64,000 nucleotides of DNA from Epiperipatus broadwayi (Eukaryota; Onychophora; Udeonychophora; Euonychophora; Peripatidae): the NCBI GenBank assembly GCA_028023455.1, contig JAQFVV010000347.1, forward strand, positions 248,001 through 312,000, read 5' to 3'. The notes under the pieces are model-generated. The model was not told the DNA's origin. It did not search any database and worked only from the letters and a program-made list of their open reading frames with translations. The translations under genes and the position numbers were made by a program. This document shows, piece after piece, positions 1 through 10,870 of the stretch. How positions within the stretch are numbered: position 1 is the stretch's first letter; each line of letters starts with the position of its first letter.

Positions 1-145
1 GTGCACATTTCATGTGCACCCACATGTATGTCAAATCAGTCATTATTTATGTATCATTAAAATGTTATAATTTATTTATTATTATTATTATTACATGACA
101 ATTCAGATATGTTCATAAATTATTGTACTGCACATCTGTGTGCTA

Positions 146-184
<39 letters not shown>

Positions 185-437
185 AGTGAGAGAGAATATA
201 AGCATTTTATGTAAGCGCATTATGAGGTATTTGTAAAACACAATATCTTGATAATTGTATTAAACAAAATCAGAAGGCTTAATTGATATGGTATGAAATA
301 CTCAGCAGATCTTAATTTCATCTTGTTATTAATAAATGTATATTTCATTATTAAAATTATTCCAGTGAATTTAATTAATCATGAATAGATTTAAAATATT
401 ATAAATATTGTTTTACATCTCTTGCTTACAGTAACAA
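1..437. other. Gene-free AT-rich sequence
   Basis: AT-rich sequence with no coding potential that I can support. It contains a short (ATT)n run near 78-93 and a compound (TA)n(TG)n microsatellite at about 146-184. Confidence 0.6.
146..184. repeat. (TA)n(TG)n compound microsatellite
   Basis: An uninterrupted TA dinucleotide tract runs directly into a TG tract. This is simple-sequence DNA, visible by eye. Confidence 0.95.
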
Positions 438-1283
438 TTATAGAGCTTTTGTTCCTGAGCTAAATTTGTGCATAATGGTCTGTTATATAAAAGGGATTTA
501 TATTTAGTGTTTATGGACATCCAGTTGATGATGATCCTGGATTGATGCAAAGGGATTATCCTTTAAAGTTCATGCACTACATTTTATTTAGTTTAGTATT
601 TATTAGAAATTAAGTATATAGTTGGCCAATATGTTAAAAGGCACTAAGTGGCTGGAACATTGATGATGATCAGCATGTTTTGCTATTACAGCATTATTAT
701 TTTTTCCATAGTATCCTGATGGATTGGGACTTCAAATGTCTAAATAATCTGTCTAAGCTGGCAAGGGCTAAATAATTAGCCTGGTCTATAGGAGACCCAC
801 TTTAAATCCGGTCATTAGCTTAACTGATGATTTATTTTTATTGTTAATCATGATGATGAATGATTATTACATAACAATGAATGATTATTACTTTTGTGCA
901 ATGTGAACTTATATATACTTAGTTAGTTGTGTTGATCTCTTATACTCATTCCTTTTATATTATATTTTATATTTTGTTTATTTGGGGAGGATGATGATTT
1001 TCCATCACTTGAGGTTCAACTGTTTTGCCATACCATTACAAATTTAGTACCATTAATTTACTAGCCAACTATGAACTTAAATTTTTAATAAATACTAAAG
1101 CAAATAAATTGTAGTGCATGAACTTTAAAGAATATCTCTTTGTACCAATCAAGGATCATCAGCATATGGGTATAATCTATAAACACTAAATATAAACCCA
1201 TTTTATATAATAAAACATTATGCATGAAGTTATATATATTATTAAATTTATTTAAAGCTTAGCACTTTCAAAGCTCTATGGCT
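438..1283. repeat. Long imperfect inverted repeat (fold-back)
   Basis: The arm at about 438-646 is matched in reverse complement by the arm at about 1046-1283, including a shared stretch reading TTCATGCACTACA in the left arm. About 400 bp separates the arms. Similarity is clear over about 200 bp with scattered substitutions and indels, so the structure is old. No ORF, transposase motif or clear target-site duplication was found. It resembles the head-to-head repeats elsewhere in the window, but I cannot tie it to any of their families. Confidence 0.65.
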
Positions 1284-2332
1284 TCATAATCATAGCTGTG
1301 TGTGGTTGATAGTGATGTGGGGGAGTATTCAAATTTATGTTAATTAGATATTTCAGTATTTTATTTAATTACTATTAATATAATACAAACATATAATTTT
1401 CTAAAACTATTCAAGATTGATTAAATTAACTGGAGTAACTTTAACAATGAAATATCAATTTATTAATAACAATTAAAATAAAATTAAGATCTGATGAATA
1501 TGCCATAAATATAATTTTGGCATTCTGATTTTGATTAATATCAAAAAAACAATAATAAACTATCACATTGTGATTTACAAATATGGTCCAATAGGTTTAA
1601 ATAAAATAACCAAAATATATCAGCATTTATGAACACATTTGGATTGTCTTAAACCCACAAATGAAATTCATTTTTATAATTATGACTGATTTAATATATA
1701 TATATATGCGACTGATTTAATATATATATATATGTGTGTGTGTGTGTGCACACACTGGCATTTTAAATAAATAAACCTACTAAATGATATTATATTTTAT
1801 TAATGCACAATTAAACCAATGTCAAAAAACATAAAATGCATACATATATAAGCATACAGATGTATGATATAATAATTTATAAACATGTAAGAATTGTTGT
1901 AAACCTATAAATGAAATTTATTTTTATAATACATAATTGATGACTAATTTAAGATATATATGTGTGTGCAAGGATGTGTGGGCACACTGATGACTCTATC
2001 ATATATTTAATTTGTCAAAGTAATATAATTATTTAAAATATTATATTTACACAATGAATTTTATGTTAAAAGTATACATAAAATTAACAGATCTAGAAAA
2101 ATAAGAAATAATATGGATCAATTATTAATTCATTCATTGTCTAATGATAACAAAAAAAAAATTTATATTTCCTTTTTAAAAAAAGTAATATTAGTTCTTT
2201 AATGGTGCTTCATAAAAGTTTTCTTTTTTTTTTAACAAAAAGTAATATCACATCTTTGGCAGGTTACTCTTTATTAATTATAATGTTTCTTTTAAAAAAT
2301 ACTCCAGAAAGTCTTTTGTTTTTCAATAAAGA
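1284..2332. other. Gene-free AT-rich sequence
   Basis: AT-rich sequence with no supported gene. A TA/TG microsatellite occurs at about 1692-1751 and includes a duplicated piece reading GACTGATTTAATATATATAT. Confidence 0.55.
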
Positions 2333-2460
2333 AAGATTTTTGAATATATTTTTATATTGGACTATTTCTACCAGCTAATATTACTATTGAATGTCTTTTA
2401 GAAAAATTTAACTTTGTTTAAATATTCCAAGTTCATTCAACTGTTACTAATAGATCATAA
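2333..2460 (-). repeat. Family C repeat, tail segment in inverted orientation
   Basis: Read on the minus strand this matches the tail of the family C repeat seen at about 4600-4700, 5235-5340, 36790-36890 and 40730-40825: an AGTTGAATG block, an AAATTTAAATAAAGTT block, then a TTCTAAAAGACATTCAATA block. It lies just upstream of a Penelope-like GIY-YIG remnant whose other side carries the same repeat in the opposite orientation, so the two may be terminal repeats of one degraded element. Confidence 0.6.
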
Positions 2461-2571
2461 AACAGGTTATCCATCAGCTGTTATTAAGAAAAACTTTAAA
2501 TAGACAACAAAAAGAACCATCAAAACAATTACTGCTACTGTAGTCTGCCCATTCATTTTAAAAATAGACAA

Positions 2572-3001
2572 GGAAAATTTGCAATCAGTGTAATGTAATA
2601 ACAGCTTTCCAGAGACACACTACATTAAGAGAAATTCTAACATCTACAAAACCTAAATTTGAAATGCTGAAAGGAAAAACCTACACCTATGAAATGCCAT
2701 GTGAATGTGGATTAACATATATTGGTGAGACCAGTCCTTTCAATAAAAATCATTGCATAAATGCAAACTGATGATTAGAAGAGAAAAACAGATGTGTGAA
2801 AGATAGTAGACCATGTATGTACCAATGAACATAAGTTCAATTGGGAAACTGCAAAAATGTTGGATAGAGAAGAAATGGTACAAAGTAGAAAATTTAAAGA
2901 AGCTGCTCACATGACAATGGCATACAATTCCACAAGTCAATCTAGTGGGACTACAAATAATATATGGAATCTACTAATCAACTTTGGTCTTATGAAAAAT
3001 T
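2572..3001 (+). pseudogene. Penelope-like element GIY-YIG endonuclease remnant
   Basis: Plus-strand translation gives a linker containing TLREIL and KPKFEML, then YEMPCECGLTYIGET, which is the GIY-YIG half-motif with the Cys-x-Cys pair usual in Penelope-like element endonucleases. The domain continues with EEKNRCVKDS, then after a frame change NEHKFNWETAKMLDREE and RKFKEAAHMT, and ends at a stop near 3000. Two adjacent stops after about 60 codons and at least one frameshift show it is dead. The RT domain expected upstream is absent. The linker, GIY-YIG and tail order matches the C-terminal third of PLE ORFs. Family C repeats flank it on both sides. Recognition rests on motif reading by eye, without a database search. 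Confidence 0.8.
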
Positions 3002-3182
3002 GAAATATATAAAATTTCTACTGACTGTTTCCTTTGTCAGGAAGGCTCTCACATGGTTAGAATGTTATCTTAAAATACAATACTCAAAAATCTAAGGGTC
3101 CATATTTAAAGCCCATGCTAGTACTATCATTGGTCAGGCTAGCAACATATGAAGAAGAAGGGACTAATACTTTTTGAAACAT
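3002..3182 (+). repeat. Family C repeat, proximal half
   Basis: Diverged copy of the family C unit, including CAAAAATCTAAGGGTC, GGTCAGGCTAGCAACATATGAAGAAG and the start of the CTTTTTGAAACAT block. It is interrupted at 3182/3183 by a family A composite and resumes at about 4569. The tRNA-like head of the family is only weakly recognisable here. Confidence 0.65.
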
Positions 3183-3311
3183 CACCATTTCTTCTGCTTG
3201 CTTATAATTGTTATTAAAACAGGCAAAACTCTCTATACATATTATCATTCAGTGCAACCAGAGTAATCAATGGGTGCCAGAAAGCTTGTGCATAAAATTC
3301 CCATCTAGTGT

Positions 3312-3378
3312 CTACTCATCCAATATTCCCAGACTAGTGTCTAGTTTGTTGCCTTTATCAATGAGAAGCCTTGGGTCT
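3312..3378 (-). ncRNA. Decayed family A hammerhead ribozyme
   Basis: Same position in the family A unit as the better preserved copies, but the core reads TTGATAA in place of CTGANGA and GACA in place of GAAA. C3, G8 and A13 are therefore changed, and cleavage activity is not expected. Confidence 0.5.
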
Positions 3379-3933
3379 AAGAGCACTGCACCCTAGATCT
3401 AAGGATCTAATGCAATCCTCCAGCAGTCACATTTTATCTCTACTTAACTACAAAACTATGAGTCTTAAATTGAAAATGCTATAATATTTTTTTAATCCAA
3501 GCTCATCAGCTTATATAGTCATATAGGTCTGATTCCATTCAGTACCTATACATTTTAGTGACTTTGGTTCTTTAATAAATATAGCCACCACTATCCTATT
3601 AGGAAGAATTAGTTTTAAGCCAATAAACATCACATAATCACCATTTCTTCTGTTTGCTTATAACTCTTATTAAAACAGCCAAACCTCTCTACATGTATTA
3701 CCACTCAGTGCAAACCTTCCTAATAGAATAGTGGTGGCTACAGTTATTAAAGAACCAAAGTCACCAAAATGTATAGGTACTGAACTGAGTTCAGACCTAT
3801 ATTCTGATGAGCTTGAATTGAAAATATTATAGTGTTTTCAATTTAAGACTCATAGTTTTGTAATCGAGTAGAGATAAAAGGTGGCTGCTGGAGGGTTGCC
3901 TTAGATTCTAAGGTCTAGGTGCAATGCTCTCAG

Positions 3934-3992
3934 ATCCAAGGCTCCTCACTGATGAAGACCACAAGCCAGAAATTAGTCTGGGGATATTGGAT
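3934..3992 (+). ncRNA. Type-I hammerhead ribozyme, family A, core intact
   Basis: Core CTGATGA is at 3949-3955 and GAAA at 3969-3972. Inner stem I pairs 3943-3948 with 3979-3984 (6 pairs including a G-U). An internal loop follows, and outer stem I pairs ATCC at 3934-3937 with GGAT at 3989-3992. Stem III is the tiny, nearly self-complementary ATTAGT at 3972-3977, followed by C17 at 3978, so cleavage would fall between 3978 and 3979. Stem II is weak: 957-959 faces 965-967 with an A-C mismatch, and unpaired A residues flank it. All catalytic core bases are present. This is the family A architecture repeated at 32928-32986 and 44165-44223. Confidence 0.65.
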
Positions 3993-4403
3993 GAGTAGGC
4001 ACTAGATGGGGATTTTATGCACAAACCTTCTGGCATCCATTGATTACTCTGGCTTGCACTGAGTGGCAATACATATAGAGAGTTTTGCCTGTTTTTATAA
4101 GAGTTATAAGCAAGCATAAGAAATGGTGATTATGTGATTTTTTTGATTATGTGATGGTTATTGGCTTAAAACCAATCCTTCCTAATTGGATAAAGGTGGC
4201 TATGGTTATTAAAAAACCAAATTCATCAAAATGTATAGGTACTGAACTGAGTTCAGACCTATATGATTATATAAGCTGATGAGCTTGAATTGAAAATAGT
4301 ATAGTATTCCAATTTAAGACTTATGGTTTTGTAGTTAAGTAGAGATAAATGGTGGCTTCTGGAGAGTTGCATAAGATCCTAAGATCTAGGTACAGGATTT
4401 TCA

Positions 4404-4465
4404 GATCTAAGACTCCTCACCGATAAAAGTCACAAACCAGAAACTAGTCTGAAGATATTGGATGA
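4404..4465 (+). ncRNA. Decayed family A hammerhead ribozyme, second tandem monomer
   Basis: About 471 bp downstream of the intact-core copy in the same tandem array. The core reads CCGATAA, with U4 and G8 changed, while GAAACTAGTC (GAAA, palindromic stem III and C17) is retained. Inactivity is expected. Confidence 0.5.
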
Positions 4466-4568
4466 GTAGGCACTAGATGGGGATTTTATGCACAAGCCTT
4501 CTGGCATCCAATAATTACTCTGGCTTGCATTGAGTGGCAATACGTATAGAGTTTTGCCTGTTTTAATA

Positions 4569-4700
4569 ACTTTTTGAAACATTGTGCATATACTAACCTA
4601 TTTGATGTGCTACTACTAACAGTTGAATGTATTTGGAATATTTAAATAAAGTGATTTTTTTTTAAAAGACATTCAATACCCATTATTAGAGATTTTATAA
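4569..4700 (+). repeat. Family C repeat, distal half
   Basis: Continuation of the repeat interrupted at 3182: CTTTTTGAAACAT, TATACTAACC, AACAGTTGAATGTA, TTTAAATAAAG and AAAAGACATTCAATA. It pairs in reverse complement with 2333-2460. Confidence 0.65.
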
Positions 4701-5095
4701 TAGTAATATTAAGATTGTAAAATTACATTATAATGTGAGAAAAAGGCTATTCTATTTTTTTCTTAATTTAAACTTAAGGTACATAACAAATAAAATAACT
4801 ATTGCATAATTCATTGATGATATTTAAATAATTTCAAAAGCAATATAGTTATAACTTTATTATAAATAAGACTATTTATTATAATAATTAATATGTAATG
4901 GATATTAAACTATTTTAATAGCAGGTTATGTTACTTTGTAATTAACTTTCAAATAACATTCTCATATAATGCACCCTACTATAGCATAATTAAATTGAAT
5001 AAGATCTAAAGTGAATTTTTGTAAAAAATATAATAAAGCAATAAAATTAATTTGTAAAATATTAAAATTTTACTTATAATTACAGAAAAAAAGTG
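4701..5095. other. Gene-free AT-rich sequence
   Basis: Nothing recognisable apart from A/T homopolymer-rich sequence. Confidence 0.5.
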
Positions 5096-5345
5096 TAAAC
5101 AATACCTTAAAATTTAATATTCAAAAATCTAAGGGTCATGTTTGATTCCATGCTGATCCTGTCATTTGTCAGGCCAGAAACACTTGAAGAAAAAATATCT
5201 CTTGAAATGCTGTGCTTATACTAACCTGTGTGCTATTATTAACAGTTGAATGTAATTTGAAAATTTAAATAAAGTTAAATTTTTCTAAAAGATATTCAAT
5301 AGTTAATATTAGATGATGGAAATTAGTCCAATATATCAAAATACT
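5096..5345 (+). repeat. Family C repeat, single copy
   Basis: Full-length-like single unit on the plus strand: CAAAAATCTAAGGGTC, GTCAGGCCAGAAACACTTGAAGA, CTCTTGAAATG, ACTAACCTGTGTG, AACAGTTGAATG, AATTTAAATAAAGTT, AAAAGATATTCAATA and ATGGAAATTAGTCCAATATATC. The segment CTTGAAGA...CTCTTGAAAT looks like a hammerhead core (CTGANGA...GAAA) that has lost C3/U4 context, but flanking stems cannot be drawn convincingly. Confidence 0.7.
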
Positions 5346-6929
5346 ACTAAAATATCATAATCACAAACCTTCCGGAGAACAATACTAACTATAGTTTTGA
5401 TAGAAGTACTTCTTTTTTTGCTGATAATAAATTCCAGTCTTATGTTATTACAGTTTTCTAAATATATTATTCTAAAAATATATATATTTAAAAAATTAAT
5501 GTTAACAAAAACAAATATTTCATTTAATTTTACAAAAATAAATGTGTAAACAAATTAAATATAAATTTATAATTTTTCATATCAAGTTTTAAACAAAATC
5601 AGAGTCATGCAAGTTTAATGACTGGTTTTGAATATTATTGCCCCACATCCTAATAATACCCATAATCTATTTTATTTTTTATTTTTCTTTGAGCAATACT
5701 GACCTTGTAATTTTAACTGAAATTACTATATCAATATATATTTTATTTCAAGTTGTTGTTATCAAATAAATGCAAAATCATTAAATAAATACTACAATAG
5801 TCATAATTGAATAACTCTAAGTTGAGAAAATGTAGCACCATAAAACCGTATGAAGCAATTCAGTGAACAACCTGAGATGATTAAAAATATCTTTAACATT
5901 GTTGATCAGCCTGCTGATGTATATTGAAAATATAACTTTGAACAATACATAAAAAACCCAAGCAGCACTGGATAAAACAAAATAGAACAGAAATTTAAAA
6001 AGACAAGACAACAACCCATGGATTAAACTGCTTTATATGCCAGGTATAATAACTAAAATAAAAAAATATTTACAAACAAAGATGCAATGAATGTTTTAGA
6101 ACACCAAATAAGCTTCAGTAGACTAATTAACATTAAAAACAAAATAGAAAAATAATTCCCACAAATACTATACAAAAATAAAATATATTCATAGCATTAT
6201 GTTACAGGAAATCCCAAATACCACATGAATAACATAACATAAATACCTAGATAATAAGACTATAGAAAATATAGCATGTATTTCAGTGTTCTTAGATCAA
6301 ATTAATATGCACAGAGCAGACTGACAAACTGAAAAAGAAAAACACAATGGTACATAATAAACAATAACTGAATAATAAAATAACATTCAATATTACTGAA
6401 GTCTGTAAATAAGCTCATTTGCATATTAATAAAAGCCACTATAAAATAGCATACACAGTCAAATAAAAGAGGTATGATTATGGAGCACTGAAAATGCATT
6501 AAGCTGAACAAAAAAATCAAAAACATTGAAGAAAAAAATATGCAAAAAAATTTTTTTAATGTCTGATCTTTCTATTAAAACCATTTTACGATTTATACTA
6601 ACAAATGAGATATGGAATATATATTTAATCTATTATAACAAATTTTGCTATATAAATATAATTGTAATACCTCTAGTTTCAGCATATGGCAATACTTACA
6701 CAGACATGTAGGTCTGTAGTATTGTATAAGTGAGTAGTAATATTATTAACAGTAATTTTAAATTACATTATCTATAAAAATAATTCAAGATCATTCAAGC
6801 AACAGTGTTTGATTGGTTAATTTTTCTTCAAGTATTGCTGCTTGAAAGATCATGGATAATTTCTATAGATGTTTAGGTCAAAATTAAATCAATATTTTTA
6901 TTTTTTTGTTATTAATTAATGTTCCAAAA
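5346..6929. other. Gene-free AT-rich sequence
   Basis: AT-rich sequence with no motif-bearing ORF. Short open frames near 5817-6014, 6302-6526 and 6526-6711 encode low-complexity, Phe/Ile-rich peptides of the kind expected by chance in such sequence. Confidence 0.5.
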
Positions 6930-7490
6930 AGCTTTTAAGATCATTATCAGCCAGTGATAGAACATAAATTTTCAATACCGTTCACTTGGATGTTTGTTAC
7001 TCTGAATATGTAAACAACTTTAAATATCTTCATAGTTTTATAAATAGAAAGGTGGACTTAGGTGTTGAGTGCAACACAGTTTCCAATGTGCTGCTACTGG
7101 TTTTAGCAGTTAAAATTACAGGGTATTTCTTCACAATGAAATACCATTGCAACTTAAGTAAATGTACATAGAACTGTTATTTCATCTAATTTATTGTGTG
7201 GAAATAAGACTTGGTTATCTCATCAATGCAAGATAAAGGCATTAAAAAAGTTTTATTTAAAAATGCTCTACAATATTTTAAAAATACAATGCAAGATCAT
7301 AAGATCAATCAATACATTCTTCAACTTGTTGAATGTAATACGATGGAGGTCACATACATTCTTCAACTTGTTAAATGTAATACTATGGAGGTCACTATTG
7401 TAAAATCACATTTTTATTGGATTGGACATATAAAATAAATAAATTTCCTAAAAGATTGTTTATGGTAACCTTGAATGTGGTTTTTTATTG
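6930..7490 (+). pseudogene. Non-LTR retrotransposon RT C-terminal remnant
   Basis: Scattered plus-strand frames give VNNFKYLHSFINRKVDL (the 'FKYLGS' post-thumb block), then GNKTW standing where LINEs have YGSETW, then LKMLYNILKIQ, NTMEVTIVKSHFYWIGHIK ('RWIGHI') and NFLKDCLW. This order is the C-terminal part of RTE-related LINE ORF2 proteins. Stops and several frameshifts make it a pseudogene, and the RT catalytic core is missing. A 42-bp unit containing TTCTTCAACTTGTT is tandemly duplicated at about 7312-7395. The sequence is clearly different from the RTE copies at 9.2 and 42.8 kb, so it is a second LINE lineage. Confidence 0.65.
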
Positions 7491-9205
7491 TAGATGTAGA
7501 TCCCAATTATATTATACAGTTTATCTTAAAGACATTCTAAGCAAAATCAATGTGATTGTTTTTTTTGGAAAAGTATGGCAGTGAATAAAATACAATGAAG
7601 AATTATAATTAAATATGTATTAAAATAATTAGAAAATTACATTTTTTGTGGATGACACTAAAAAAACAGCATCACTAAATATTTAATGAACAGAAAAATG
7701 GACGATCAAGTTCCATATGTGGACATATTTGTGGTTTTCATTTTTCTTTCTTGGAGTTGGAATGGTTATACTTGTTTACAAGCTGTAGATGTTGTCATAT
7801 TAGAGGATATAGGAATAGTCCACAGTTAAAAATTTTGCATCATTTTTATAAATAAAAAAAAAAACAATGAAAGAGAATTCTCTATCCATATGATTAGCCA
7901 AAAAACAGTTGATGATGTTTTTCTCTCTGTTTTTAAACAAGAATTGAATAGCTTTCTGAGTGGATTATAAACCAATGGCCTGAAAAAAATCCTGATTTTT
8001 TTTTTTATAATTCTCACATAATAGTAAAGATTTATTAAGGTCCATATAGATTCAAAACCAAGATCATTGAAACTGCAGAGAGATGTGCTAATAACTAAAT
8101 AAGGTGCTCTTTATACATATTATAATACATGGAAAGTCAGATTCCAAATTCAGCCCAGTGACATAATCTTCAGTCGTCAAATAAAAAAATAATATTCAAA
8201 TATAAGAAATAACCACGAGTAATCAATAAGGAGTGCCCAGTTATAACAATCTTCTGCTACATCTTGTAATATTTTTAGTGATCTCTTCAAAAACTTCCTA
8301 TTATTTTTATACATTTTGTTTGGTCTTCTCATCATTCTCCTTTTTTTTATTCTCATTCCATTTTTTCTAAACTTTCATCATACTATGTTCAATTACATAT
8401 ATTATTATAAATCTCTGTTAATAACCTCTTGGGCCTTTAATCCTCTGGTTTTATTGTGATATTTGGATGTTAGTGTGGCCATATATTAACAATTCTGGCT
8501 TCAGTCTTCAAAATAAAGAAAGTAATAATCAAGAAATGCTTAGTTGCAAAAGAGACAACTTGATACTGGATTGAGGCCTGGATTTTGCTTTTTGTTTCTC
8601 ATAAATGGCCACACCAATTTATTAGTGACTACTAACAATGATCAATGACACAAATAAAAAAGGAAGTAAATAATTGATAGTTACAGTAAAAAAATAAAAA
8701 AAGATAAGAAGACAAAAAGTGTAGTGGAAGGAAAAATAAATAATTTTGAAGAATATTGTTTAAAGCAATAAAATTTTGAAAAAAAATCTGTAGATTGGAG
8801 TTAAGAGATGAAAGTTGATGAAGCCATTTTTCTTAAACAAAAAATATAAAATATATATTAAAATAAATCGAATTCTTTTTTAAAAAAGGATTATTAAGGT
8901 ATTTTGAAAAAAATAATTAAAAAAAAATATTTTTTTAAAAAAAAGTTTTATTATGGTACTTTAGAAGAAATTATTAAAAAAAAAAAAAAAGCAAATAAGG
9001 CTATGAAAAATAGGTAAATTAAATTTAGTTGAAAAAAAGTACAAAATAAAACCAAATAAAATAGTATAATAACAGAATACATGCGCAAGATTCAATAAAT
9101 AGTCATCTCATCATAAACTTGCTTTGTAAGAAATGGTTGTAAACATACATTTTGGATTTATTATACATTTTTTTGTTAAAATATTAGCATCTTTTTCAAT
9201 CAGAT
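7491..9205. other. Gene-free AT-rich sequence
   Basis: Poly-A and poly-T rich sequence, especially at about 8640-9060. No supported gene. Confidence 0.5.
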
Positions 9206-10475
9206 ATTACTAACGATCTTCATGTAAAAACAGAAATCATTAACAGATGTTACAGACAACATGGGATTTCCACCAACCAAAAGAACAAGCTGGATTTAAA
9301 AGTGGTTTTAGTACAGTAGATCATATCCAGGTATTGAGAGAAATTATAGAAAAGACAAATGAATATGAGTTGCCATTATGCTTTGGATTGGTAGATTATG
9401 AAAAGGCATTTGATTCTATAAATATTTCTTCAGTGATTAAAGCATTGGATCATCAAAGTGTAGATCCAGGATATTGTCATATTTTAAAGAATATTTATAA
9501 AAGTGCAACAGCAACAATTAGATTACATAATGATACTAGGAAAGTCAACATTGAGAAGGGTGTAATATAGGGTGACTCCATATCTCCAAAACTTTTTACA
9601 GCAGTGCTGCAAGAAGTATTTTGTGGATTAAAATGGAAAGCTAAAGGAGTGAAAGTAAATGGAGATTATTTAAGTCATTTAGATTTTGCAGATGATGTAG
9701 TTGTTTTTGCAAATAATGCTTTAGAGCTACAGGAAATGTTGCAGCAGTTATCAGATGAAAGTAGGAAAGTAGGACTAAAGATAAATGTTAAAAAGACTAA
9801 AGCAATGTTTAATAGATTTTTCCCAAAATATGAAAATAAAGATTGATTATGATGAGTTAGAAGAAGTTAACAGTTATAAATACCTTGGTCAGATTATTAA
9901 TACAGATGGAAATATAATGGATAAAATTAATCATAGAATTAAACTTGGTTGGAGTGCTTTTGGTAGAAATAACTTGATACTAAAAGAAAATATGCCTATG
10001 TGTTTGAAAAGGAAGGTTTTTAATAAATGTGTTTTGCCAGTTCTTATTTATGGATCTGAGACTTGGACACTTAATAGAAGAGCAATACAGAGACTTCAGA
10101 CCACTCCAAAAGTATGGAGAGATGCATGTTGGGAGTAACAAGAAGGGATCGAAAATGCAATGTATGGGTAAGAGAACAAACAGGTGTTACTGACCTCATT
10201 AAAAAAATTAAAAGACTGAAGTGGAGTTGGGCTGGACATATTGTTAGAAAAGATGATAATAGATGGACAATTGAAATTTTAAACTGGATTCCAAGAGATT
10301 GTAAAAAATCCAGAAAGAGACCACATGTGAGCTGGATGGATGAAATAAAAAAAGTGTGCAGGGGTGATATGGAGAAGAGAAGCTAAAGATAGAAAAAGAT
10401 GGATTGAACTTGGAGAGACCTTCATCCTGCAGTGGATTGATAATGGTTGATGATGATGACAAATATATCTGTCTC
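9206..10475 (+). pseudogene. 5'-truncated RTE-type LINE, reverse transcriptase remnant
   Basis: RT domain of an RTE-like non-LTR retrotransposon, truncated at the 5' end just before the first RT blocks. Visible in order are EQAGFKSGFSTVDHI, LCFGLVDYEKAFDS (motif A with its catalytic Asp), GDSISPKLFTAVLQ (QGDSISP block with Q replaced by an amber stop at 9568-9570), and LDFADDVVVFAN (motif C, FADD), followed by a frameshift near 9840. Then come EVNSYKYLGQIIN, LIYGSETWTL, MLGVTRRDRK, LKWSWAGHIVR and WMDEIKK. The 3' end is a GTTGATGATGATGA tail, typical of RTE elements. One stop and two frameshifts make it non-functional, but it is well preserved and probably young. It shares the lineage of the copies at 41.0 and 42.8-47.0 kb. 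Confidence 0.9.
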
Positions 10476-10809
10476 TGCAATATCCCCCAAATAGTTAGTG
10501 GTAACAAGTTGAAATTGTACTTTGCTAAAATTTATATCAAATCAATAAATACATGGGAAGAATCAAAATATATAAATATTGTTTTTAAAAAAAAATAGTT
10601 TTTTTTTCGCTATAAGAGTTAAATAAAGTAAAGAAAAATTTTTCCCCTTAATTAACAATATTTTTTTCTACAGTACAAGCTTTTTCATAACTGCACTCTA
10701 ATATGTAATATATAGGGGGTTTGAACATAGACTTGCAGACGACCCTCAACTATCCAGGCTATCTTAGACTGCTGACACACTTGATCACACACATGTTGTA
10801 GAAAAGATA

Positions 10810-10870
10810 AATAATCACCAATATCCGTATTTCATGCTAAACCAGCACTCATCAGTTGGTCCGCATTATC
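10810..10870 (-). ncRNA. Type-I hammerhead ribozyme, family D
   Basis: On the minus strand CTGATGA is 10855-10849 and GAAA is 10833-10830. Stem II GTGCT/AGCAT closes a GGTTT loop (five pairs, the first G-U). Inner stem I ACCAA (10860-10856) pairs perfectly with TTGGT (10821-10817). After a small internal loop, outer stem I GATAAT (10870-10865) pairs with ATTATT (10815-10810). Stem III is the near-palindrome ATACGGAT at 10830-10823. Expected cleavage is after A17 at 10822. The catalytic core is complete. A canonical CTGATGA plus a 5-pair stem II makes it one of the two best candidates for an active ribozyme. Confidence 0.8.

Larger units (their letters stand above)
3183..4568. mobile_element. 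Family A head-to-head composite insertion with target duplication
   Basis: About 1.4 kb inserted in the family C repeat. The 14-bp sequence ACTTTTTGAAACAT occurs at 3169-3182 and again at 4569-4582, consistent with a target-site duplication. The left half (about 3183-3712) is family A on the minus strand. The right half (about 3713-4568) is the same family on the plus strand as two tandem monomers spaced about 471 bp. Each monomer contains a hammerhead-like core, a block reading GATGAGTAGGCACTAGATGG, and an end reading GAGTTTTGCCTGTTTT. No protein is encoded; small in-frame runs across the repeat have no meaning. It is probably a non-autonomous element moved by a Penelope-like retroelement. 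Confidence 0.8.

Noticed and set aside
500-580. GATGATGATCC / CTGATGATCC words in the 438-1283 inverted repeat as a hammerhead core
   Set aside because: The GAAA equivalent reads CAAA in both arms and no complementary stem I could be drawn.
3208-3396. Small frames with SNIPRLVS and SLGS motifs recurring at 3208-3396, 3908-4117 and 32809-33039
   Set aside because: They recur only because the family A repeat recurs. They read across the ribozyme from its antisense strand and are not a protein family.
5165-5230. Family C CTTGAAGA...TTGAAATG as a functional hammerhead
   Set aside because: C3/U4 are disturbed and stem I does not pair in any of the copies; kept only as a possible eroded relative.
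6526-6711. Short hydrophobic open frames in AT-rich DNA (also 2740-2940, 5817-6014, 37092-37274, 47480-47749, 55302-55490 and others)
   Set aside because: Composition is that of random AT-rich sequence; no motifs, no repeats of the same frame, no gene context.
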